A DNA stretch of 64,000 nt from Heliopora coerulea (GCA_030142905.1 JASJOG010000331.1:62001-126000), one strand, 5' to 3'; counted from the first letter of the stretch, positions 21,090 to 31,196 are shown. Program-made: numbers and translations. The notes: a model not told the origin generated them from the letters alone.

Positions 21090-21660
21090 TGACTTGTCCG
21101 GTAAGTTTGACCAAAAAAATGTTGATTCTGGTCAACTTTCACATTTCTGCCTGATTTGAGGTAAGTGCAAAATGCACTTCCTAAGGCCTTATCTCCTGCT
21201 ATGTTTAAATGTAAATTTGATCTGTTTAGCAGGCTCCTATCTATGCTATCATTATTAATAAAAGTTATGTTTTTCTTTAAGCATATATTACTGATTAATT
21301 TATTATATTTAGTAATGGTGCTTGGTGGGACACGGCCATCATACCTTTTAATTGTACTGGACACAGCAACTCTTCTTTCTTGCTTTTTGGCATCAGATAT
21401 AAGATTCTCCATCTTGACTGCTACACTTTCAGCATCTTCACTTACCAGATTGTTGGTACCCACATGAACAATAACTGTATCAAAATCTTCTTTTAATAAA
21501 CTTTCATTCATTTTGGCATGGATGTCTTCCACTTTTGCTCCACCATATGAGAACACAGCAGACTGGCCACGAGCCGCTCTCTCAATCTTTTGTCGGTTGA
21601 TGTGCTTAACCATCGAGTCACCAATGACTAAGGCTTTTTTTGTTGCCTTCTTTGACTATG
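21041..21660 (-). pseudogene. LINE ORF1, SGNH-hydrolase (esterase-like) segment
   Basis: The 190-codon open stretch begins at 21613, but readable sequence continues upstream without a stop to about 21655. It includes KALVIGDSMVKHI, the block I GDS motif with the nucleophilic Ser. Downstream are VIVHVGTNNLV (block III-like) and NLHLNIAGDKALGSAF (block V-like, His). This is the SGNH/esterase domain known from ORF1 of CR1-like LINEs; its substrate is not established. A TAG near 21657 separates it from the upstream coiled-coil part, so ORF1 is broken here unless read through or shifted. Its 3' end overlaps the ORF2 start. Confidence 0.75.
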
Positions 21661-21766
21661 TTTGATCTGGTTTCTTCTTTGGAGTGATGTCTCCTTGGTT
21701 CTTCTTATGCGTCAGTTCAAATTTGGTCTTCTGGGTTGAACGATACTGAGTGATCTGACTTGTTAT

Positions 21767-22240
21767 TTACTCAGGTAAAGGGCTTTCACTTTCACTTGTT
21801 TCGTTATCAACTAGCACTTGAAAGGCATTAGATAGTTTGACAGCGGACGTGTTTGTTGCCTTTGAATTATTTTCTTTGGTCGACTGTGTTTTCCCTTCTA
21901 TATTTATCCACTGATTTTGTTTAATCTCTAAAATGTTCTTGATGATGTTGTTTTCCGCGATTAGTTCATTTACTGTGTATTCGAGTGTCTCGATTTTTGC
22001 CGCCATATTGTTTTTATCTTCGACTAACGATGCTATGATCTTTTTGGATTCATCGTCGCGTTGTTTGGCTTTCAGGCATTCTTCTTGCTGATTCGCTTTA
22101 ATTTCGTTTAGTGTATTTATAATTTTCGAAAGTTTATTGTCATAAACTTCTCTCCAAGGGGTTACGGTTTCTTTATCAGCTTCGGCGTCAGTCGAGACAA
22201 TATCTTCGACCGTGTGCTTTGGTGTTTTGTTTTCGTTCAT
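21767..22240 (-). CDS. LINE ORF1, N-terminal coiled-coil part
   Basis: 157 codons starting MNENKTPKHTVEDIV. The centre (residues ~30-110) is Lys/Glu/Asn-rich with heptad-like spacing (KLSKIINTLNEIKANQQEE, MAAKIETLEYTVNELIAEN), consistent with a trimeric or dimeric coiled coil as in LINE ORF1 RNA-binding proteins. It ends SESESPLPE and stop at 21767. About 100 bases separate it from the SGNH segment. Those bases read as Lys/Thr-rich linker in other frames, so the two halves were probably one protein before an indel and the TAG. It would bind the element's RNA to form the transposition particle. Confidence 0.65.
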   Translation of the reverse strand: MNENKTPKHTVEDIVSTDAEADKETVTPWREVYDNKLSKIINTLNEIKANQQEECLKAKQRDDESKKIIASLVEDKNNMAAKIETLEYTVNELIAENNIIKNILEIKQNQWINIEGKTQSTKENNSKATNTSAVKLSNAFQVLVDNETSESESPLPE

Positions 22241-22555
22241 GGATGCATAGCTGGTAAGAGTTGCTGCTAACTGATTTTCTTCGTTGTCATCGATAATTAT
22301 TATCCTTCTATCAGTTGAGACATTCCACTTTAGACTGAACTTGGGACTGGTAAATTGTATGGATTCACCTCGTGCTGAAGACCATCGACCGGACAGTTAC
22401 AAATCGTTTGAAACGAACGCTTTCAACGACTCCAGGTTACTCTGCCACAACAAATCTTCCCCAGAAATACATAAGAAATCAGAATTCTGTTTTTCAGAAC
22501 TACAATTTCCATTTATTCGTCGAGATATCTCGGATTTTGAAGAGCACGTGTTTTT

Positions 22556-22619
22556 TGAACTGACCGCCATCTTGGTACAACCCCCCTATCTTTCTATCCC
22601 TTGGTACAACCCCCCTATC
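22556..22619 (-). promoter_or_regulatory. LINE 5' end: duplicated 19-base block and YY1-like motif
   Basis: TTGGTACAACCCCCCTATC occurs at 22572-22590 and 22601-22619 on the plus strand (period 29). Directly next to it, toward the ORFs, the minus strand reads CCAAGATGGCGGTC (22562-22575), matching the YY1 consensus core AAGATGGCGG. A YY1 site at the 5' end directs accurate start in human L1, so this is a plausible internal promoter. Promoter role is inference. Confidence 0.5.
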
Positions 22620-22689
22620 AATGGTAAATTTTGTAACAAGTTTTCGAGGTTCATTTTCAATCCCCGGACTCAATAATTTTAAGTAATAC

Positions 22690-23130
22690 TTAACAATGAT
22701 TTTCAGTGGTAGATTTCTTTTTTCTTATCTTAATTCTAGAATATCACCATATTTCGTACCAACATTTCGACTCAGATTTAGAGATATTCTCGAACATACC
22801 ATTCATCAAATTAATTTAAGAATATCGCATAAACAGTTTCGGGGCCGATGGGGGATTTTAAATCTCCGATCTGAATGACAGGTAATATTGATAAGTATTT
22901 GGTCATGGGGGGGGGGGGGGGGGGGGTTACTTCGGGGGCAGATTTCCCACATACGCTTTGAATCCTCATATTTTACAGTTTATGCATATGTCATTCAAGA
23001 GATAGACATTCCGAATCGGATTTACCGTACGAAAATCTGGTTTTCATCGTGATGCCCGGTAACATCGCATATTTCTATATAAAAATCTAAGAGCTTTTTG
23101 CATTGTATGACGATTGCTCAATTTATATCG
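22690..23130. repeat. Dispersed repeat R3, copy 1
   Basis: Matches 53790-54070 in order: CGGGGCCGATGG/CGGGGTCGATGG, GATTTTAAATCTC, TAATATTG, TTGGTCATGG/TTGGTCGTGG, GAGATAGACATT, CGGATTT and TCGCATATTTCT/TCGCACATTTCT. It contains an expanded G run at 22909-22926. No coding similarity was seen. Confidence 0.6.
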
Positions 23131-23968
23131 GTAATTTTGGTTCATTTATCTAAAAACTGTCACAACCAAAGGTAATGTTTGCGAGATTTCAAATTTACAC
23201 ACCAGATTTTTACATGTTTGAAAATATTATCTCCTATTCAGCAAATCTGTGCTTATACTACTTAATGCATGGCCGAATATAAGTAAACATCATAAAAAAA
23301 TTACCACTAACATTAGTCCCATAAAATTTGGTAACTGTCAACGCGTTTTTTATTTTACTAGTCTCAAATTTGCTTCAGTTTTATAAAATATAAATCTAAT
23401 AATTTCTTTTATTATATGGCTGACGGTACTTCCTGTTAAATGTAGCGTTCTGATTGGGTGAGATACTCTGACTGGCAGTCATTACTCTTCCTTAATAGAC
23501 CGGTCCATTAAGGGATCTGGTTTGCATTAGAGCTTGTTTTTGCCAACGACCTCATGTTTTGTCCTTTATTTTTTTCATTTGTTATCCTACTTTACCGATT
23601 AAAGTCATCGATGGAAAGATTTAACCAAATTACAAGCGGTTCCTTTTAATTAGTCCGTGGTAAAACGTAGCTAAATCTCGTTTACTTGTCAATCAAAGCA
23701 ACTTAGAAATTTTCCCGCCAAAATTTGTCTGTTTGTAGGAAGAATTTACTAAACGAAAAAACCAACTTTATCGGTATTGTTTTAATTTGGATGTCTTTTA
23801 TTCGGTAACCTACTGCAAATTGCTCTCCCTTTAAGTTCTGTGCCGGCAACAGCAATTGGCAACTAACTTCTTATCGCGCTATATCTATGTAATATATTTT
23901 TTCAATATATTTTCCTTATATATTTAAAACAAGCCATAAAATGAATTTATTATTAATCTCGCCCGCTT
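23131..23968. other. No recognisable gene
   Basis: AT-rich, no long frame, no repeat structure recognised. Confidence 0.45.
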
Positions 23969-24080
23969 GGTTATCCTAGAAAATATTACACCTGGGTCTT
24001 TTGCGTAAGGTCCTCGCCTTCCGGGCGAGATCCGTACTGTCATGACCACGGTCTGATATTTTCCTGTAATGACCGCCCTC
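23969..24080. repeat. Small palindromic MITE-like element
   Basis: CCTAGAAAATATTACACC on the left faces GGTCTGATATTTTCCTG on the right, imperfect inverted ends. The centre holds a strong hairpin, CTCGCC-TTCC-GGGCGAG (24014-24031). About 110 bp, noncoding. No target duplication was identified with confidence. Confidence 0.5.
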
Positions 24081-25229
24081 TCAGATAATCAGAAGTTAAT
24101 ATTAATACAACGTTGATAATTTTTCCCAAATTTGCCGAATTTTATAACGTACTCAGTACTATTTTAAATCTTCGAATTACACTTCCGTACTTACTCAACA
24201 TTAAATATCGGTTTATTAAAGATCAGGTAGCTGTAAATGATTACATTTCGTGAATCAGTGGTATAGTGCAGATGATTTCTGCCCAAAGTCGCATGAAAAC
24301 GTCCACTCCTTAATAGAAATCTTTCTTGAAGCCTTTTAAATAATATGAGCAGATTGTGGGATAGATTAAAACAGCTAAAAATTCCTGAGTTAGAGGAGAT
24401 AAATTAATTAGCAAACCCTAATATAACAATTGTTTCCGCAAGGGAAAATGAAGATGTTGTTTAAAAGCACTAGATCGTCTTCCTTATTTTCACGCTGTCT
24501 TCACAAGCGGCAGATACCCCAATTAACTGTATGGACAGTAAGTACTGCTGAATCCTCCACAGGTTATTGAACATGTATGATTCACAGGGCAAATCTTTCG
24601 TATGAATAGCTCTCTTTCCTAGAAATACTCTAAATCTACTATATAATTAAGTAATCAGAATAGCTTGTCTGAAAAACGTTCCGCCCACCCTAGAATGTGC
24701 CAACTGGGGCCACAACCTCCAACGTTTTCTTGTCGCGCACAGTTGCAAATTAACCTTAGCAAAGTCACAAAATGCGACCGGTCACGAGTAGTTGTCAAGA
24801 GTTGACAAGCATGTAATGTTATAATACTTTGTCACTTGAGTAGGCGTAACCCACTGTCCACGATTTAGCTGTTACTTTACCTGCGAAAGAAACTTGCGTT
24901 ACAAACAAAATACCCGTATATGATTAGCATAAGGGAAGTATCTTTAAAAAATCTCTATAGAATTGTTATGATTCGTTGTACAATAACCGGTTTAGTACAC
25001 GATTTAACCTTGAACTACCGGGTGAGGTTAGAAACTTCCAGTGCCGAAATGAACCTGACCGACTATTAAATTCCTTAAAGTGGCCTCGAAAACACGTTTT
25101 GATCTTCTGGAGGCACAGACACCAAATAATCATGTAATTGGCTGACTGAATGCCACAAATTGAATACGAATTATAGGAATACATTTCTCTCAACAAAAAT
25201 CGGATGCAATTTTAGATTTAAGAAATGCG
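24081..25229. other. No recognisable gene
   Basis: No similarity recognised. The 76-codon minus frame at 24966-25196 is unremarkable. Confidence 0.45.
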
Positions 25230-25297
25230 AGAGCTTGGATATATGTTGAGATGGATAATTGATCGTCTAGCTCCATCCTCCGAAAAACGATTTCTGA

Positions 25298-25373
25298 GCC
25301 CCAGACAGGGGGATCGAACCCGAAATCTTCTGGTGACCGGTGAGAAGCTCTAACCATTGAGCTACCAAGACTC
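25298..25373 (-). ncRNA. tRNA-like SINE head (minus copy)
   Basis: Minus strand: TTGGTAGCTCAATGGTTAGAGC is an A-box match and GGGTTCGATCCCCC an excellent B-box match, at tRNA spacing. The 5' and 3' acceptor strands do not pair over 7 bp, so a functional tRNA is unlikely. A third, truncated minus copy (B-box part) lies near 25545-25575. Confidence 0.6.
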
Positions 25374-25698
25374 AGATGGTGAGCGAAGGTGCAAGTTCGA
25401 TATATATGTGCGACCTAAGTGGAAGCCACTATATATTAGTAATGATTGATGCAGTTTAATGTTTGAGAAACGTGAGAGCTTGGATATATCGTAAGGGAGA
25501 TAAATGATCATCAAGCCTTGTACTCAGCAAAACGATTTCTAAGCCCCAGACGGGGATCGAACCCGGAACCCACTGATCACCGTTGACACGTTTCTCAAAC
25601 ATTTCTCAAACATTAAACTGCATCAATAATTACTAATATATAGTGGCTTCCGCTTAGGTCGCACATGTATATCGAACTTGCACCTTAGCTCGCCATCT

Positions 25699-25772
25699 GA
25701 GTCTTGGTAGCTCAATGGTTAGAGCGTCTAACCGGTCATCCGAAGGCTGCGGGTTCCATCCCCGTCTGGGGC
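25699..25772 (+). ncRNA. tRNA-like SINE head (plus copy)
   Basis: GTCTTGGTAGCTCAATGG (A box) and CGGGTTCCATCCCC (B box, one change from GGTTCGA). It is the inverted partner of the copy at 25298-25373. Confidence 0.6.
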
Positions 25773-25880
25773 TTAGAAATCGTGTTTCTGATTACAGCGC
25801 TTGATGATCATTCATCTCTCTTAAGACATGTTCAAGCTCTCACGTTTCTCAAACATTAAACTTCGTTAATAATAAACTTG

Positions 25881-26321
25881 TCAGATACCGTTTGTATCAT
25901 TTATTTGTCGATTTTTAAGTGAGTTATTTTCTGCCGCAATTTTTTTCCCCTCAGAACATTCAGGTGCTTTATCTCTCTTGTAATTTTTGTATCCTTCTTT
26001 TTTCAGCACTTTGTGAATATAGGATTTTTGAACTCCGAATTTTAGAGCTAGTTTTGCTTGGGACAGACCATACTTGTCTGTTGCTGCCATCACCAACCTT
26101 TTTATTTTCTGAGGTGTCAACTTTTCAGCATTTCATCCACTTCCAACCTTCCTTTCCGTTGTTTTCCTTTCTTGAAAAATTTTAATAATCTTATATAACG
26201 TGCTTCGGGCTATTCCTAGCTTGCTAAAGTGGATTACAGTATAAGCAACACCCCTACCACTATGAGCTTTGTAAAAGTGTACAACAAGATCTTTTCTCTG
26301 TTTCAAGTTCAGCCCATCCAT
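25881..26321 (-). pseudogene. Tc1/mariner-type transposase, DNA-binding N-terminus only
   Basis: Reading from 26321 downward, MDGLNLKQRKDLVVHFYKA and LGIARSTLYKIIKIF form a first helix-turn-helix. After a stop and frame change near 26125, TPQKIKRLVMAATDKYGLSQ and KFGVQKSYIHKVLKKEGYK form a second one. Two tandem helix-turn-helix motifs (paired-like) are the DNA-binding region of IS630/Tc1/mariner transposases. The DDE catalytic part is absent: the frame ends at 25881 against the tRNA-like cluster. It is a truncated relic. The exact family is not assigned. Confidence 0.65.
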
Positions 26322-26439
26322 TACTAATACGAAGTACTTTAGATATCAGTATTGCAATAATATCAACCAGGGTGAGCAGGCCTTTGCACCCAGGCTTCTT
26401 GACAGAGATTTTGTTGTTTTATTATGTAAAAGTATTCAC

Positions 26440-27308
26440 GTGAGTTTTGCCCACTTTTTTAGTCACCACCCGTTATTTAATGGGCTGGGAAAGTTGAACA
26501 ATCAACAAATCAAACTGGACATTCGAGAAGATGTAAAACCGGTAATGCAGCGTCGAAGACGAATACCTTACCACGTGAGTAATGAAGTCTCCAAGGAATT
26601 AAATAAGGTCATGGAACAAGATATTATTGAAAAAGTGGCCGACCAACCAATTCCCTGGATATCTCTTCTTGTTGTCACCCGAAAGAAAGATGGCAGCACA
26701 CGAATATACACGGACATAAGAGAAGCTAACCAAGCAATGGAAAGAGAAGGACACATTATGCCCACATTGCAGAATGTCCAAGCCGAAGTGAACGAAGCAA
26801 AATCCTTCTCAAAGAATGATTTAAAACAAGCGTACCGCCGCTGGAATTACACCCGGAAAACCGATTCATCACCAAATTCTCCAAACTCGAAGGGCTATTC
26901 CAGTAGAAAAGACTAAACTATATTCTCAACTGCGCGGCCGAAATTTTCCGAAATGTGTTATAAAAAACCCTCAGTGACCTTAGAGGAGTTCAGAACATTG
27001 ACGACATCACAGTACAGGGTAAAATGAGGAAAGCACACGATGAAGTGTTAGAGAAATGCCTAAAACGTTTGGAGACGGTCAATCTGAAAGTAAAAAGCGA
27101 GAAATTCTACGGGTTGATATTTAGTGTAGAAGGTACGAAGCCAGACCCCGAAAGAATTGTCAATCTAATGAAATTACCCTCCTCAAAAAACGCGGGAGTA
27201 GTTAGAAGTTTCTTTGGAATCGCGAATACATGCCAGGGGTACATTTTTTACTACGCAACAATCACAGTGCCGCTGAGAGAATTGACGCAAAAGAATACAG
27301 TCTTCTAG
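26440..27308 (+). pseudogene. gypsy reverse transcriptase
   Basis: The first piece (26440-26916) carries the typical approach to the active site: QIKLDIREDVKPVMQRRRRI, PWISLLVVTRKKDGSTRI, then FSKNDLKQAYRRW, where the usual 'FSKLDLxxAYxQ' catalytic Asp block is altered (L to N). After shifts the second piece includes VQNIDDITVQGK around 26990; the catalytic Asp pair is kept but the usual Tyr of YxDD is Asn. It continues as KCLKRLETVNLKVKSEKFYG and FFGIANTCQGYI in the connection region. It would have copied genomic RNA into DNA. It is inactive because of at least two frameshifts and stops. Confidence 0.85.
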
Positions 27309-27309
27309 T

Positions 27310-27685
27310 GGAAATAAAGGCATTAAAAAGCATTTGAACAATTAAAAAGGAAACTAACTAGCCCACCGGTAATGGCATACCTTGACACAAAGAAACGCAG
27401 TGTAGTAATCGTAGATGGATCCTCAATGGAATTAGTGCTTTTCTAGCCCAAAGAAAAAACGACAGCTCACTGTACAAAATAGTTTCGTATGCAAGCAGAA
27501 TTCTCAGCCCATTGGAAAAACGATACTCTCAAATGGAAGTAAAGGGTTTCAGCTTAGTATGGAAAATTGAACATTTCAGAATTTTCCTGATAGGATCAGA
27601 ATATGATGTGATAACCGATCATAAATCACTTGAACCAATATTCAATAACCCAAGATCGAAACCGCCAGCTCGAGTAGAGAGATAG
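27310..27685 (+). pseudogene. gypsy RNase H domain
   Basis: Interrupted but readable blocks: KKAFEQLKRKLTSPPVMAYL, VVIVDGSSM (first catalytic Asp), VSYASRILSPLEKRYSQMEV (catalytic Glu/Tyr block), FLIGSEYDVITDHKSL (Asp) and EPIFNN. These are the ordered motifs of Ty3/gypsy RNase H. Stops near 27306, 27444 and 27684 break it. Confidence 0.8.
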
Positions 27686-28246
27686 ATGATGCAATTCCAG
27701 CCGTTTAATTTCAGAATAACTTATTGGGAGGGATCGACCAATGAAACTGATTACAAGAACAGACACCTAGTCACAATCAAAAAAGAGCAAGCAGAAACCA
27801 ACGTAGCAGGAGAGTATGTGAAATACCTTGCTAATCATTCAGTTCCAAAATCAATGAAAGTAGAAGAGATCAAGGAAGCAATACGTAGCGATCCACTTCT
27901 AACAAAAGTAAAAGAAAGTTTGAAGACGGGAAAATGGGACGAGGAAGACACTGATCTGCAACCGTTGAGGCAATGTGCTGATCAATTAACTATCAATGAA
28001 TCAGATTACATCATCTTAAAGAATACAAGAGTAGCGATTCCAGCAAAGTTACAAGACAAAACAACACGACTAGGACACATTGGTTATTAGGGAATCGAAA
28101 AAATTTAGAGTTTGCTGCAAGAAAAGATTTGGTATCCAAATATGGATAAAAAATAAGAGAAACGATGAAAAATACAGCGCCTGTCAGTCAGAGGGAAACA
28201 ATAACAATCCCGGACTCTTGGAGATAACATCAACAGAAGACACACC
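27686..28246 (+). pseudogene. gypsy linker and integrase zinc-binding region
   Basis: 134 open codons (27686-28090) beginning MMQFQPFNFRITYWEGSTNE, the usual gypsy segment after RNase H, and ending in KLQDKTTRLGHIGY, the start of the HHCC zinc module of integrase. The remainder of the module reads EKIWYPNMDKK in another frame. It is cut at 28246 by the MITE. Confidence 0.75.
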
Positions 28247-28796
28247 GGTGCTAATGCAGTTTTGCACCTCAACCATATAAATACAAGTAAGGTAAGTAAA
28301 TTATATATCATTCGACAGTTTATTAGCTGGAGATTACCGTGATACCATGATTTGAACCATTCACCTCAAACATAATGCATTATAGGCAAAAGAACACCAT
28401 CCTTTTTACTTAACACCATGTTTCTTCGTACTTCTCCTAAAATGTGTGTATTACCCAAGGTTTGGATTAGGGTCAGGGTTAGGGTTAGGGTTAGGGTTAA
28501 TGTTAGAGTTTATACACATTTTCGAGGCTTCTAAAGGGTGAAGAGACACTGAAGAAGGACTTAACTTAAATTGTAGATAAATCCATAAACTTTGTGGCTT
28601 TGAGCCCTCGGTTCATTCTTGATGCACACGAACTTGAGTTTGTCTCTTTTTTTTGGCTATAATACTTTACGCTTGAAGTGAATGGTTGATATTACGGTAT
28701 CACTGTAATCTCCAGATAAAAAAGCTTCCGACTGATGTGTAATTTACCAATGTTACTTGCATTTATATGGTTAAGGTGCGAAACTGCATTAGCGCC
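28247..28796. mobile_element. Mutator-like MITE with long inverted ends, inserted in the gypsy integrase
   Basis: The left end GGTGCTAATGCAGTTTTGCA and right end (reverse complement) GGCGCTAATGCAGTTTCGCA start inverted repeats that continue for about 130-140 bases (through CCATATAAAT, CTGGAGATTAC and CAACCATTCAC). It is flanked by a 9-bp duplication, AGACACACC (28238-28246) and AGACGCACC (28797-28805), with one mismatch. Nine-base duplications and long terminal repeats are typical of the Mutator superfamily. The 550-bp interior has no coding and holds a TTAGGG-type array. The gypsy reading resumes on the other side. Confidence 0.8.
28466..28501 (+). repeat. Interstitial telomeric-type repeat (TTAGGG)n
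   Basis: GGATTAGGGTCAGGGTTAGGG followed by further GTTAGGG units and ending GTTAATG, about five units. It sits near the middle of the MITE, so it was carried in or expanded there and is not a chromosome end. Confidence 0.8.
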
Positions 28797-29560
28797 AGAC
28801 GCACCATTGTCTAGCTTAGCAATAGATTTCTAAGATCCAATACCAAAAACTGAACAGTATTTATCAGTTTTAGTCGACACTTACTCCCAATTTCCAGAGG
28901 TCGAAATAGTCAACTCAAATGAAATGAAAACCTGCACACCGAGATTTGACAAAATTTTTACTACTCATGGCATACCATGCAAACTTGAAACAGACAATGA
29001 ACACCATTCAATGGACATGAATTTAAAAGATACACCAAAACGAGGGGTATAGATTGGAAACCTAGAACATCTTGGTGGCCCCAAGAAAATGCAGTAGCAG
29101 AAAGCTTAATGAAACCAACTGGAAAATTCTTAAGATCAGTCGAGATCGAAGGAAAGAACTGGAGACAAGTGGTACAGATATTTCTACCCCAACATTGCTC
29201 AATCCCTTATCAAACAAAAAAGATTGCTCCATGTGAACCACACTTCAACCGTCAAATCAAAGGATACCTACCCGAACCAAAAAAGAAGAAAAATGTCAAA
29301 AAACACATTGAAGCTAAGAGAAATATCCAGAAGAAAAAAACTGGAAAACAAAGAATATTACGACAAGAAACACAGAGTAAAGAAATCCGAAACTAAAGAA
29401 GGAGATATTGTCATTTGTAAACAGAAGAAGAAAGACAAAACCATACGTAGATTTGACCCAGATTATCATACTGTCATGCAACGAAAACATAACACTGTAT
29501 TAAACAGAAGAGAGGGAAAACTATCACTAGTAACGTGTCAGATTTCAAGAAAGTAATTAC
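28797..29560 (+). pseudogene. gypsy integrase core and C-terminal part
   Basis: The start is damaged, then YLSVLVDTYSQFPEVEIVNS appears in pieces (core strand with catalytic Asp), then DIDWKPRTSWWPQENAVAES (WPQGN-like block with the catalytic Glu) near 29050-29105. The frame from 29109 reads MKPTGKFLRSVEIEGKNWRQ and TKKIAPCEPHFNRQIKGYLP, then a Lys-rich tail (KKKKNVKKHIEAKRN), usual for gypsy integrase C-termini. A shift at about 29330 moves to a second frame, EYYDKKHRVKKSETKEGDIV. It would have inserted the cDNA. It is inactive. Confidence 0.8.
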
Positions 29561-29810
29561 AGACGAAAGCGATGATGAATGGGAGAGCAGCAACATCAAA
29601 GCTCAAACAAGAGAAGTAAAACTAGACAGAGAGTAAAGAAGATCTACCAGGACTCGTTAACCAGTGATTGATATCACTATGCCTGATCAAATGCTATAAC
29701 TGTAGCACACCGGAACATTAAAATGAAGAATTGTATACATAGCAAGGAGACCAATAAACTGGAGAAGTCTGAGAAAAATTGTTGATATTCGTTTGGAGAA
29801 AATACAAAAC

Positions 29811-29829
29811 AAAAAGAGAGAGAGAGAAG
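29811..29829 (+). promoter_or_regulatory. Polypurine tract of the gypsy element
   Basis: AAAAAGAGAGAGAGAGAAG, 19 purines in a row, immediately followed by TGATGTAGTA. This is the expected plus-strand primer directly before a 3' LTR. Confidence 0.7.
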
Positions 29830-30020
29830 TGATGTAGTATTTTAATAGTTATTTGTAATAATAATATCACATCCGAATAATTAATAGTAATTTATAAGTA
29901 GGCTTAATTTAATAATAAGAGTTTATTCCACAAAACGTGTCAGGGTTTTGATTTCATGAAACAACTTTATTTCCTTTCTACTTACAAAGTTTTCAGTTGG
30001 GGTATATTACGAAGCACTGC
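29830..30020 (+). repeat. Start of the 3' LTR of the gypsy element
   Basis: Begins TGATGTAGTATT right after the polypurine tract. It is AT-rich with AATAATAAGAG, a possible polyadenylation region. No partner LTR exists in the window, so the far end is a guess. Confidence 0.45.
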
Positions 30021-31130
30021 CGAAGGGATAACAGATAGTTTGTTGCCATTTAAATATCTAATGAAATATTAAAAAAGAAAAGATGTATTACATGAAATGT
30101 AATAAATAATAAATGTAATCGTAATGTGGTCGAGAGTAGATACCATTCATAATTCGAATGTAAGTAATTTAGTCCCTTTAACTATCTCCCACGATCAATC
30201 TGTAAAAATCACTACCAGGCTTCCAGCAGCGATCTTCGTCATTCACGAGAACAACACTGGCTGACTGGCAATAGATTAACTGGGAATTCATTGGCAACAG
30301 TTTTCAATGAAAGACCCGAAGCTTAACTCTTTACTAGTTAGAGCTCTCACCTTAATGAGAAAAAAAGTCAGGTGTTTGCCAGAGAAAAATAATAGAAGTC
30401 TTATCCAGCCGGGAAAGAGTAAATTTTGAGGGTTATTTAAATACTAATGATTTTCTGAGGCAAGAATAATGCTAATGCAGTCACATGTACTAGTCAAATA
30501 ACTTCAGTATATCGAACTGTAGATCAAGACCTTGTATCATTTGCGGGCTTGAGATATCACGTGTGGTTTTCCATTTGCTGTTCTCGCTGAATTCGTCTTA
30601 AATTAAGACTAATCACATGACCAGACTATCCGTCTTAAAAATGTAGTATTCTTACAGGTTTCCGGTAGGAAGCAGGAATCACGTACTGCTTATGATTAAA
30701 AGTTTTTTGACATTTTTTCTGTCTTAAAAATACTTAAAGCTCATTATCCCAAAATTTGCTACAAATGTGACAAAGGAAGTTTAGTAAAGATTTATTCATT
30801 CTGAGGTAGAAGACTTGTGACAAATTATATGAAACAAATCTCAAAACCGATGAAATAAACAAAGACATGAACTAGTTCTGCAATTTTAATGCCGATAAAA
30901 TACCATAAAACACAAAACAGAAAACAAAATACGATGCATAGGCAAACCTGGTACAATGTACTTCTGAAAGTATTCTGAGGGAATCCAACTTTGGTAAGAA
31001 AGTAAAATCTTTTCAGGATTTTTCTTAATATTTTTATCAGCTGTTAAATAATCCTGTTCATAATCATAATTTCCATTTGACCAACTATTTTTCATTTCAC
31101 CAGGGGTTTTTTTATTATTATTTGACCGAA
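30021..31130. other. No recognisable gene; contains dispersed repeat R6
   Basis: About 30200-30320 shares AGCGATCTTCGT, ACAACACTGGC, GACT and GGAATTCA in order with 57200-57320, marking a dispersed repeat. Otherwise nothing recognised. Confidence 0.4.
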
Positions 31131-31196
31131 TATTTGCAATTCAAAACTACTGGAGGAGTGTTGCACCCCCTCTATAACCCCCTCGCCGCACCCCTG
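31131..31196 (-). repeat. Single hAT-type terminus
   Basis: Minus strand begins CAGGGGTGCGGCGAGGGGG at 31196, a hAT-like end rich in G runs. No matching opposite end was found in the window. Confidence 0.4.

Larger units (their letters stand above)
17870..22620 (-). mobile_element. CR1/L2-group non-LTR retrotransposon, near full length
   Basis: Minus-strand element of about 4.7 kb. In order: short 5' region with a duplicated 19-base block, a coiled-coil ORF1 start, an SGNH-hydrolase segment, an open ORF2 (endonuclease + reverse transcriptase), a ~270-base 3' UTR with a UUCG hairpin, TTAAAATAAAGG, and a terminal (TTCA)n tail (plus strand 17870-17892). Lack of a poly(A) tail, a tetranucleotide tail and the esterase-type ORF1 are known features of the CR1/L2 group. 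The 3' end is set by the microsatellite. The 5' end is set roughly by the duplicated block and by the start of repeat R3 at about 22690. No target duplication was recognised. Confidence 0.85.
25230..25870. repeat. Palindromic cluster of tRNA-like (SINE-type) units
   Basis: One unit and part of a second lie on the minus strand (25230-25585), followed by one unit plus the start of another on the plus strand (25585-25870). Shared blocks include CGTTTCTCAAACATTAAAC (junction), ACTAATATATAGTGGCTTCC, CATCTGAGTCTTGGTAGCTC and GATTTCTNAGCCCCAGAC. The unit is about 250 bases. The plus and minus halves face each other, so a transcript could fold into a long hairpin. Confidence 0.7.
26420..30020 (+). 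mobile_element. Ty3/gypsy LTR retrotransposon relic, 5'-truncated
   Basis: Plus-strand order: reverse transcriptase, RNase H, integrase, polypurine tract, start of a 3' LTR. Gag, protease and the 5' LTR are missing; the left boundary is close to 26420. A Mutator-like MITE (28247-28796) splits the integrase. Frameshifts and stops occur throughout. The right end of the LTR is not identified, so 30020 is approximate. Confidence 0.85.

Noticed and set aside
18829..22878. Plus-strand frames of 60-131 codons across the LINE
   Set aside because: Shadows of the minus-strand ORF1 and ORF2; no recognisable protein motifs on the plus strand.
22907..22926. Functional G-quadruplex element
   Set aside because: It is a single expanded G homopolymer inside repeat R3; the other copy lacks it, so it looks like slippage (length may also be a sequencing artefact).
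25298..25772. Functional tRNA genes
   Set aside because: A and B boxes are good, but acceptor strands do not pair and copies come in inverted, repeated units; SINE-type heads explain them better. The same holds at 10035, 10288, 32983, 55602 and 55693.
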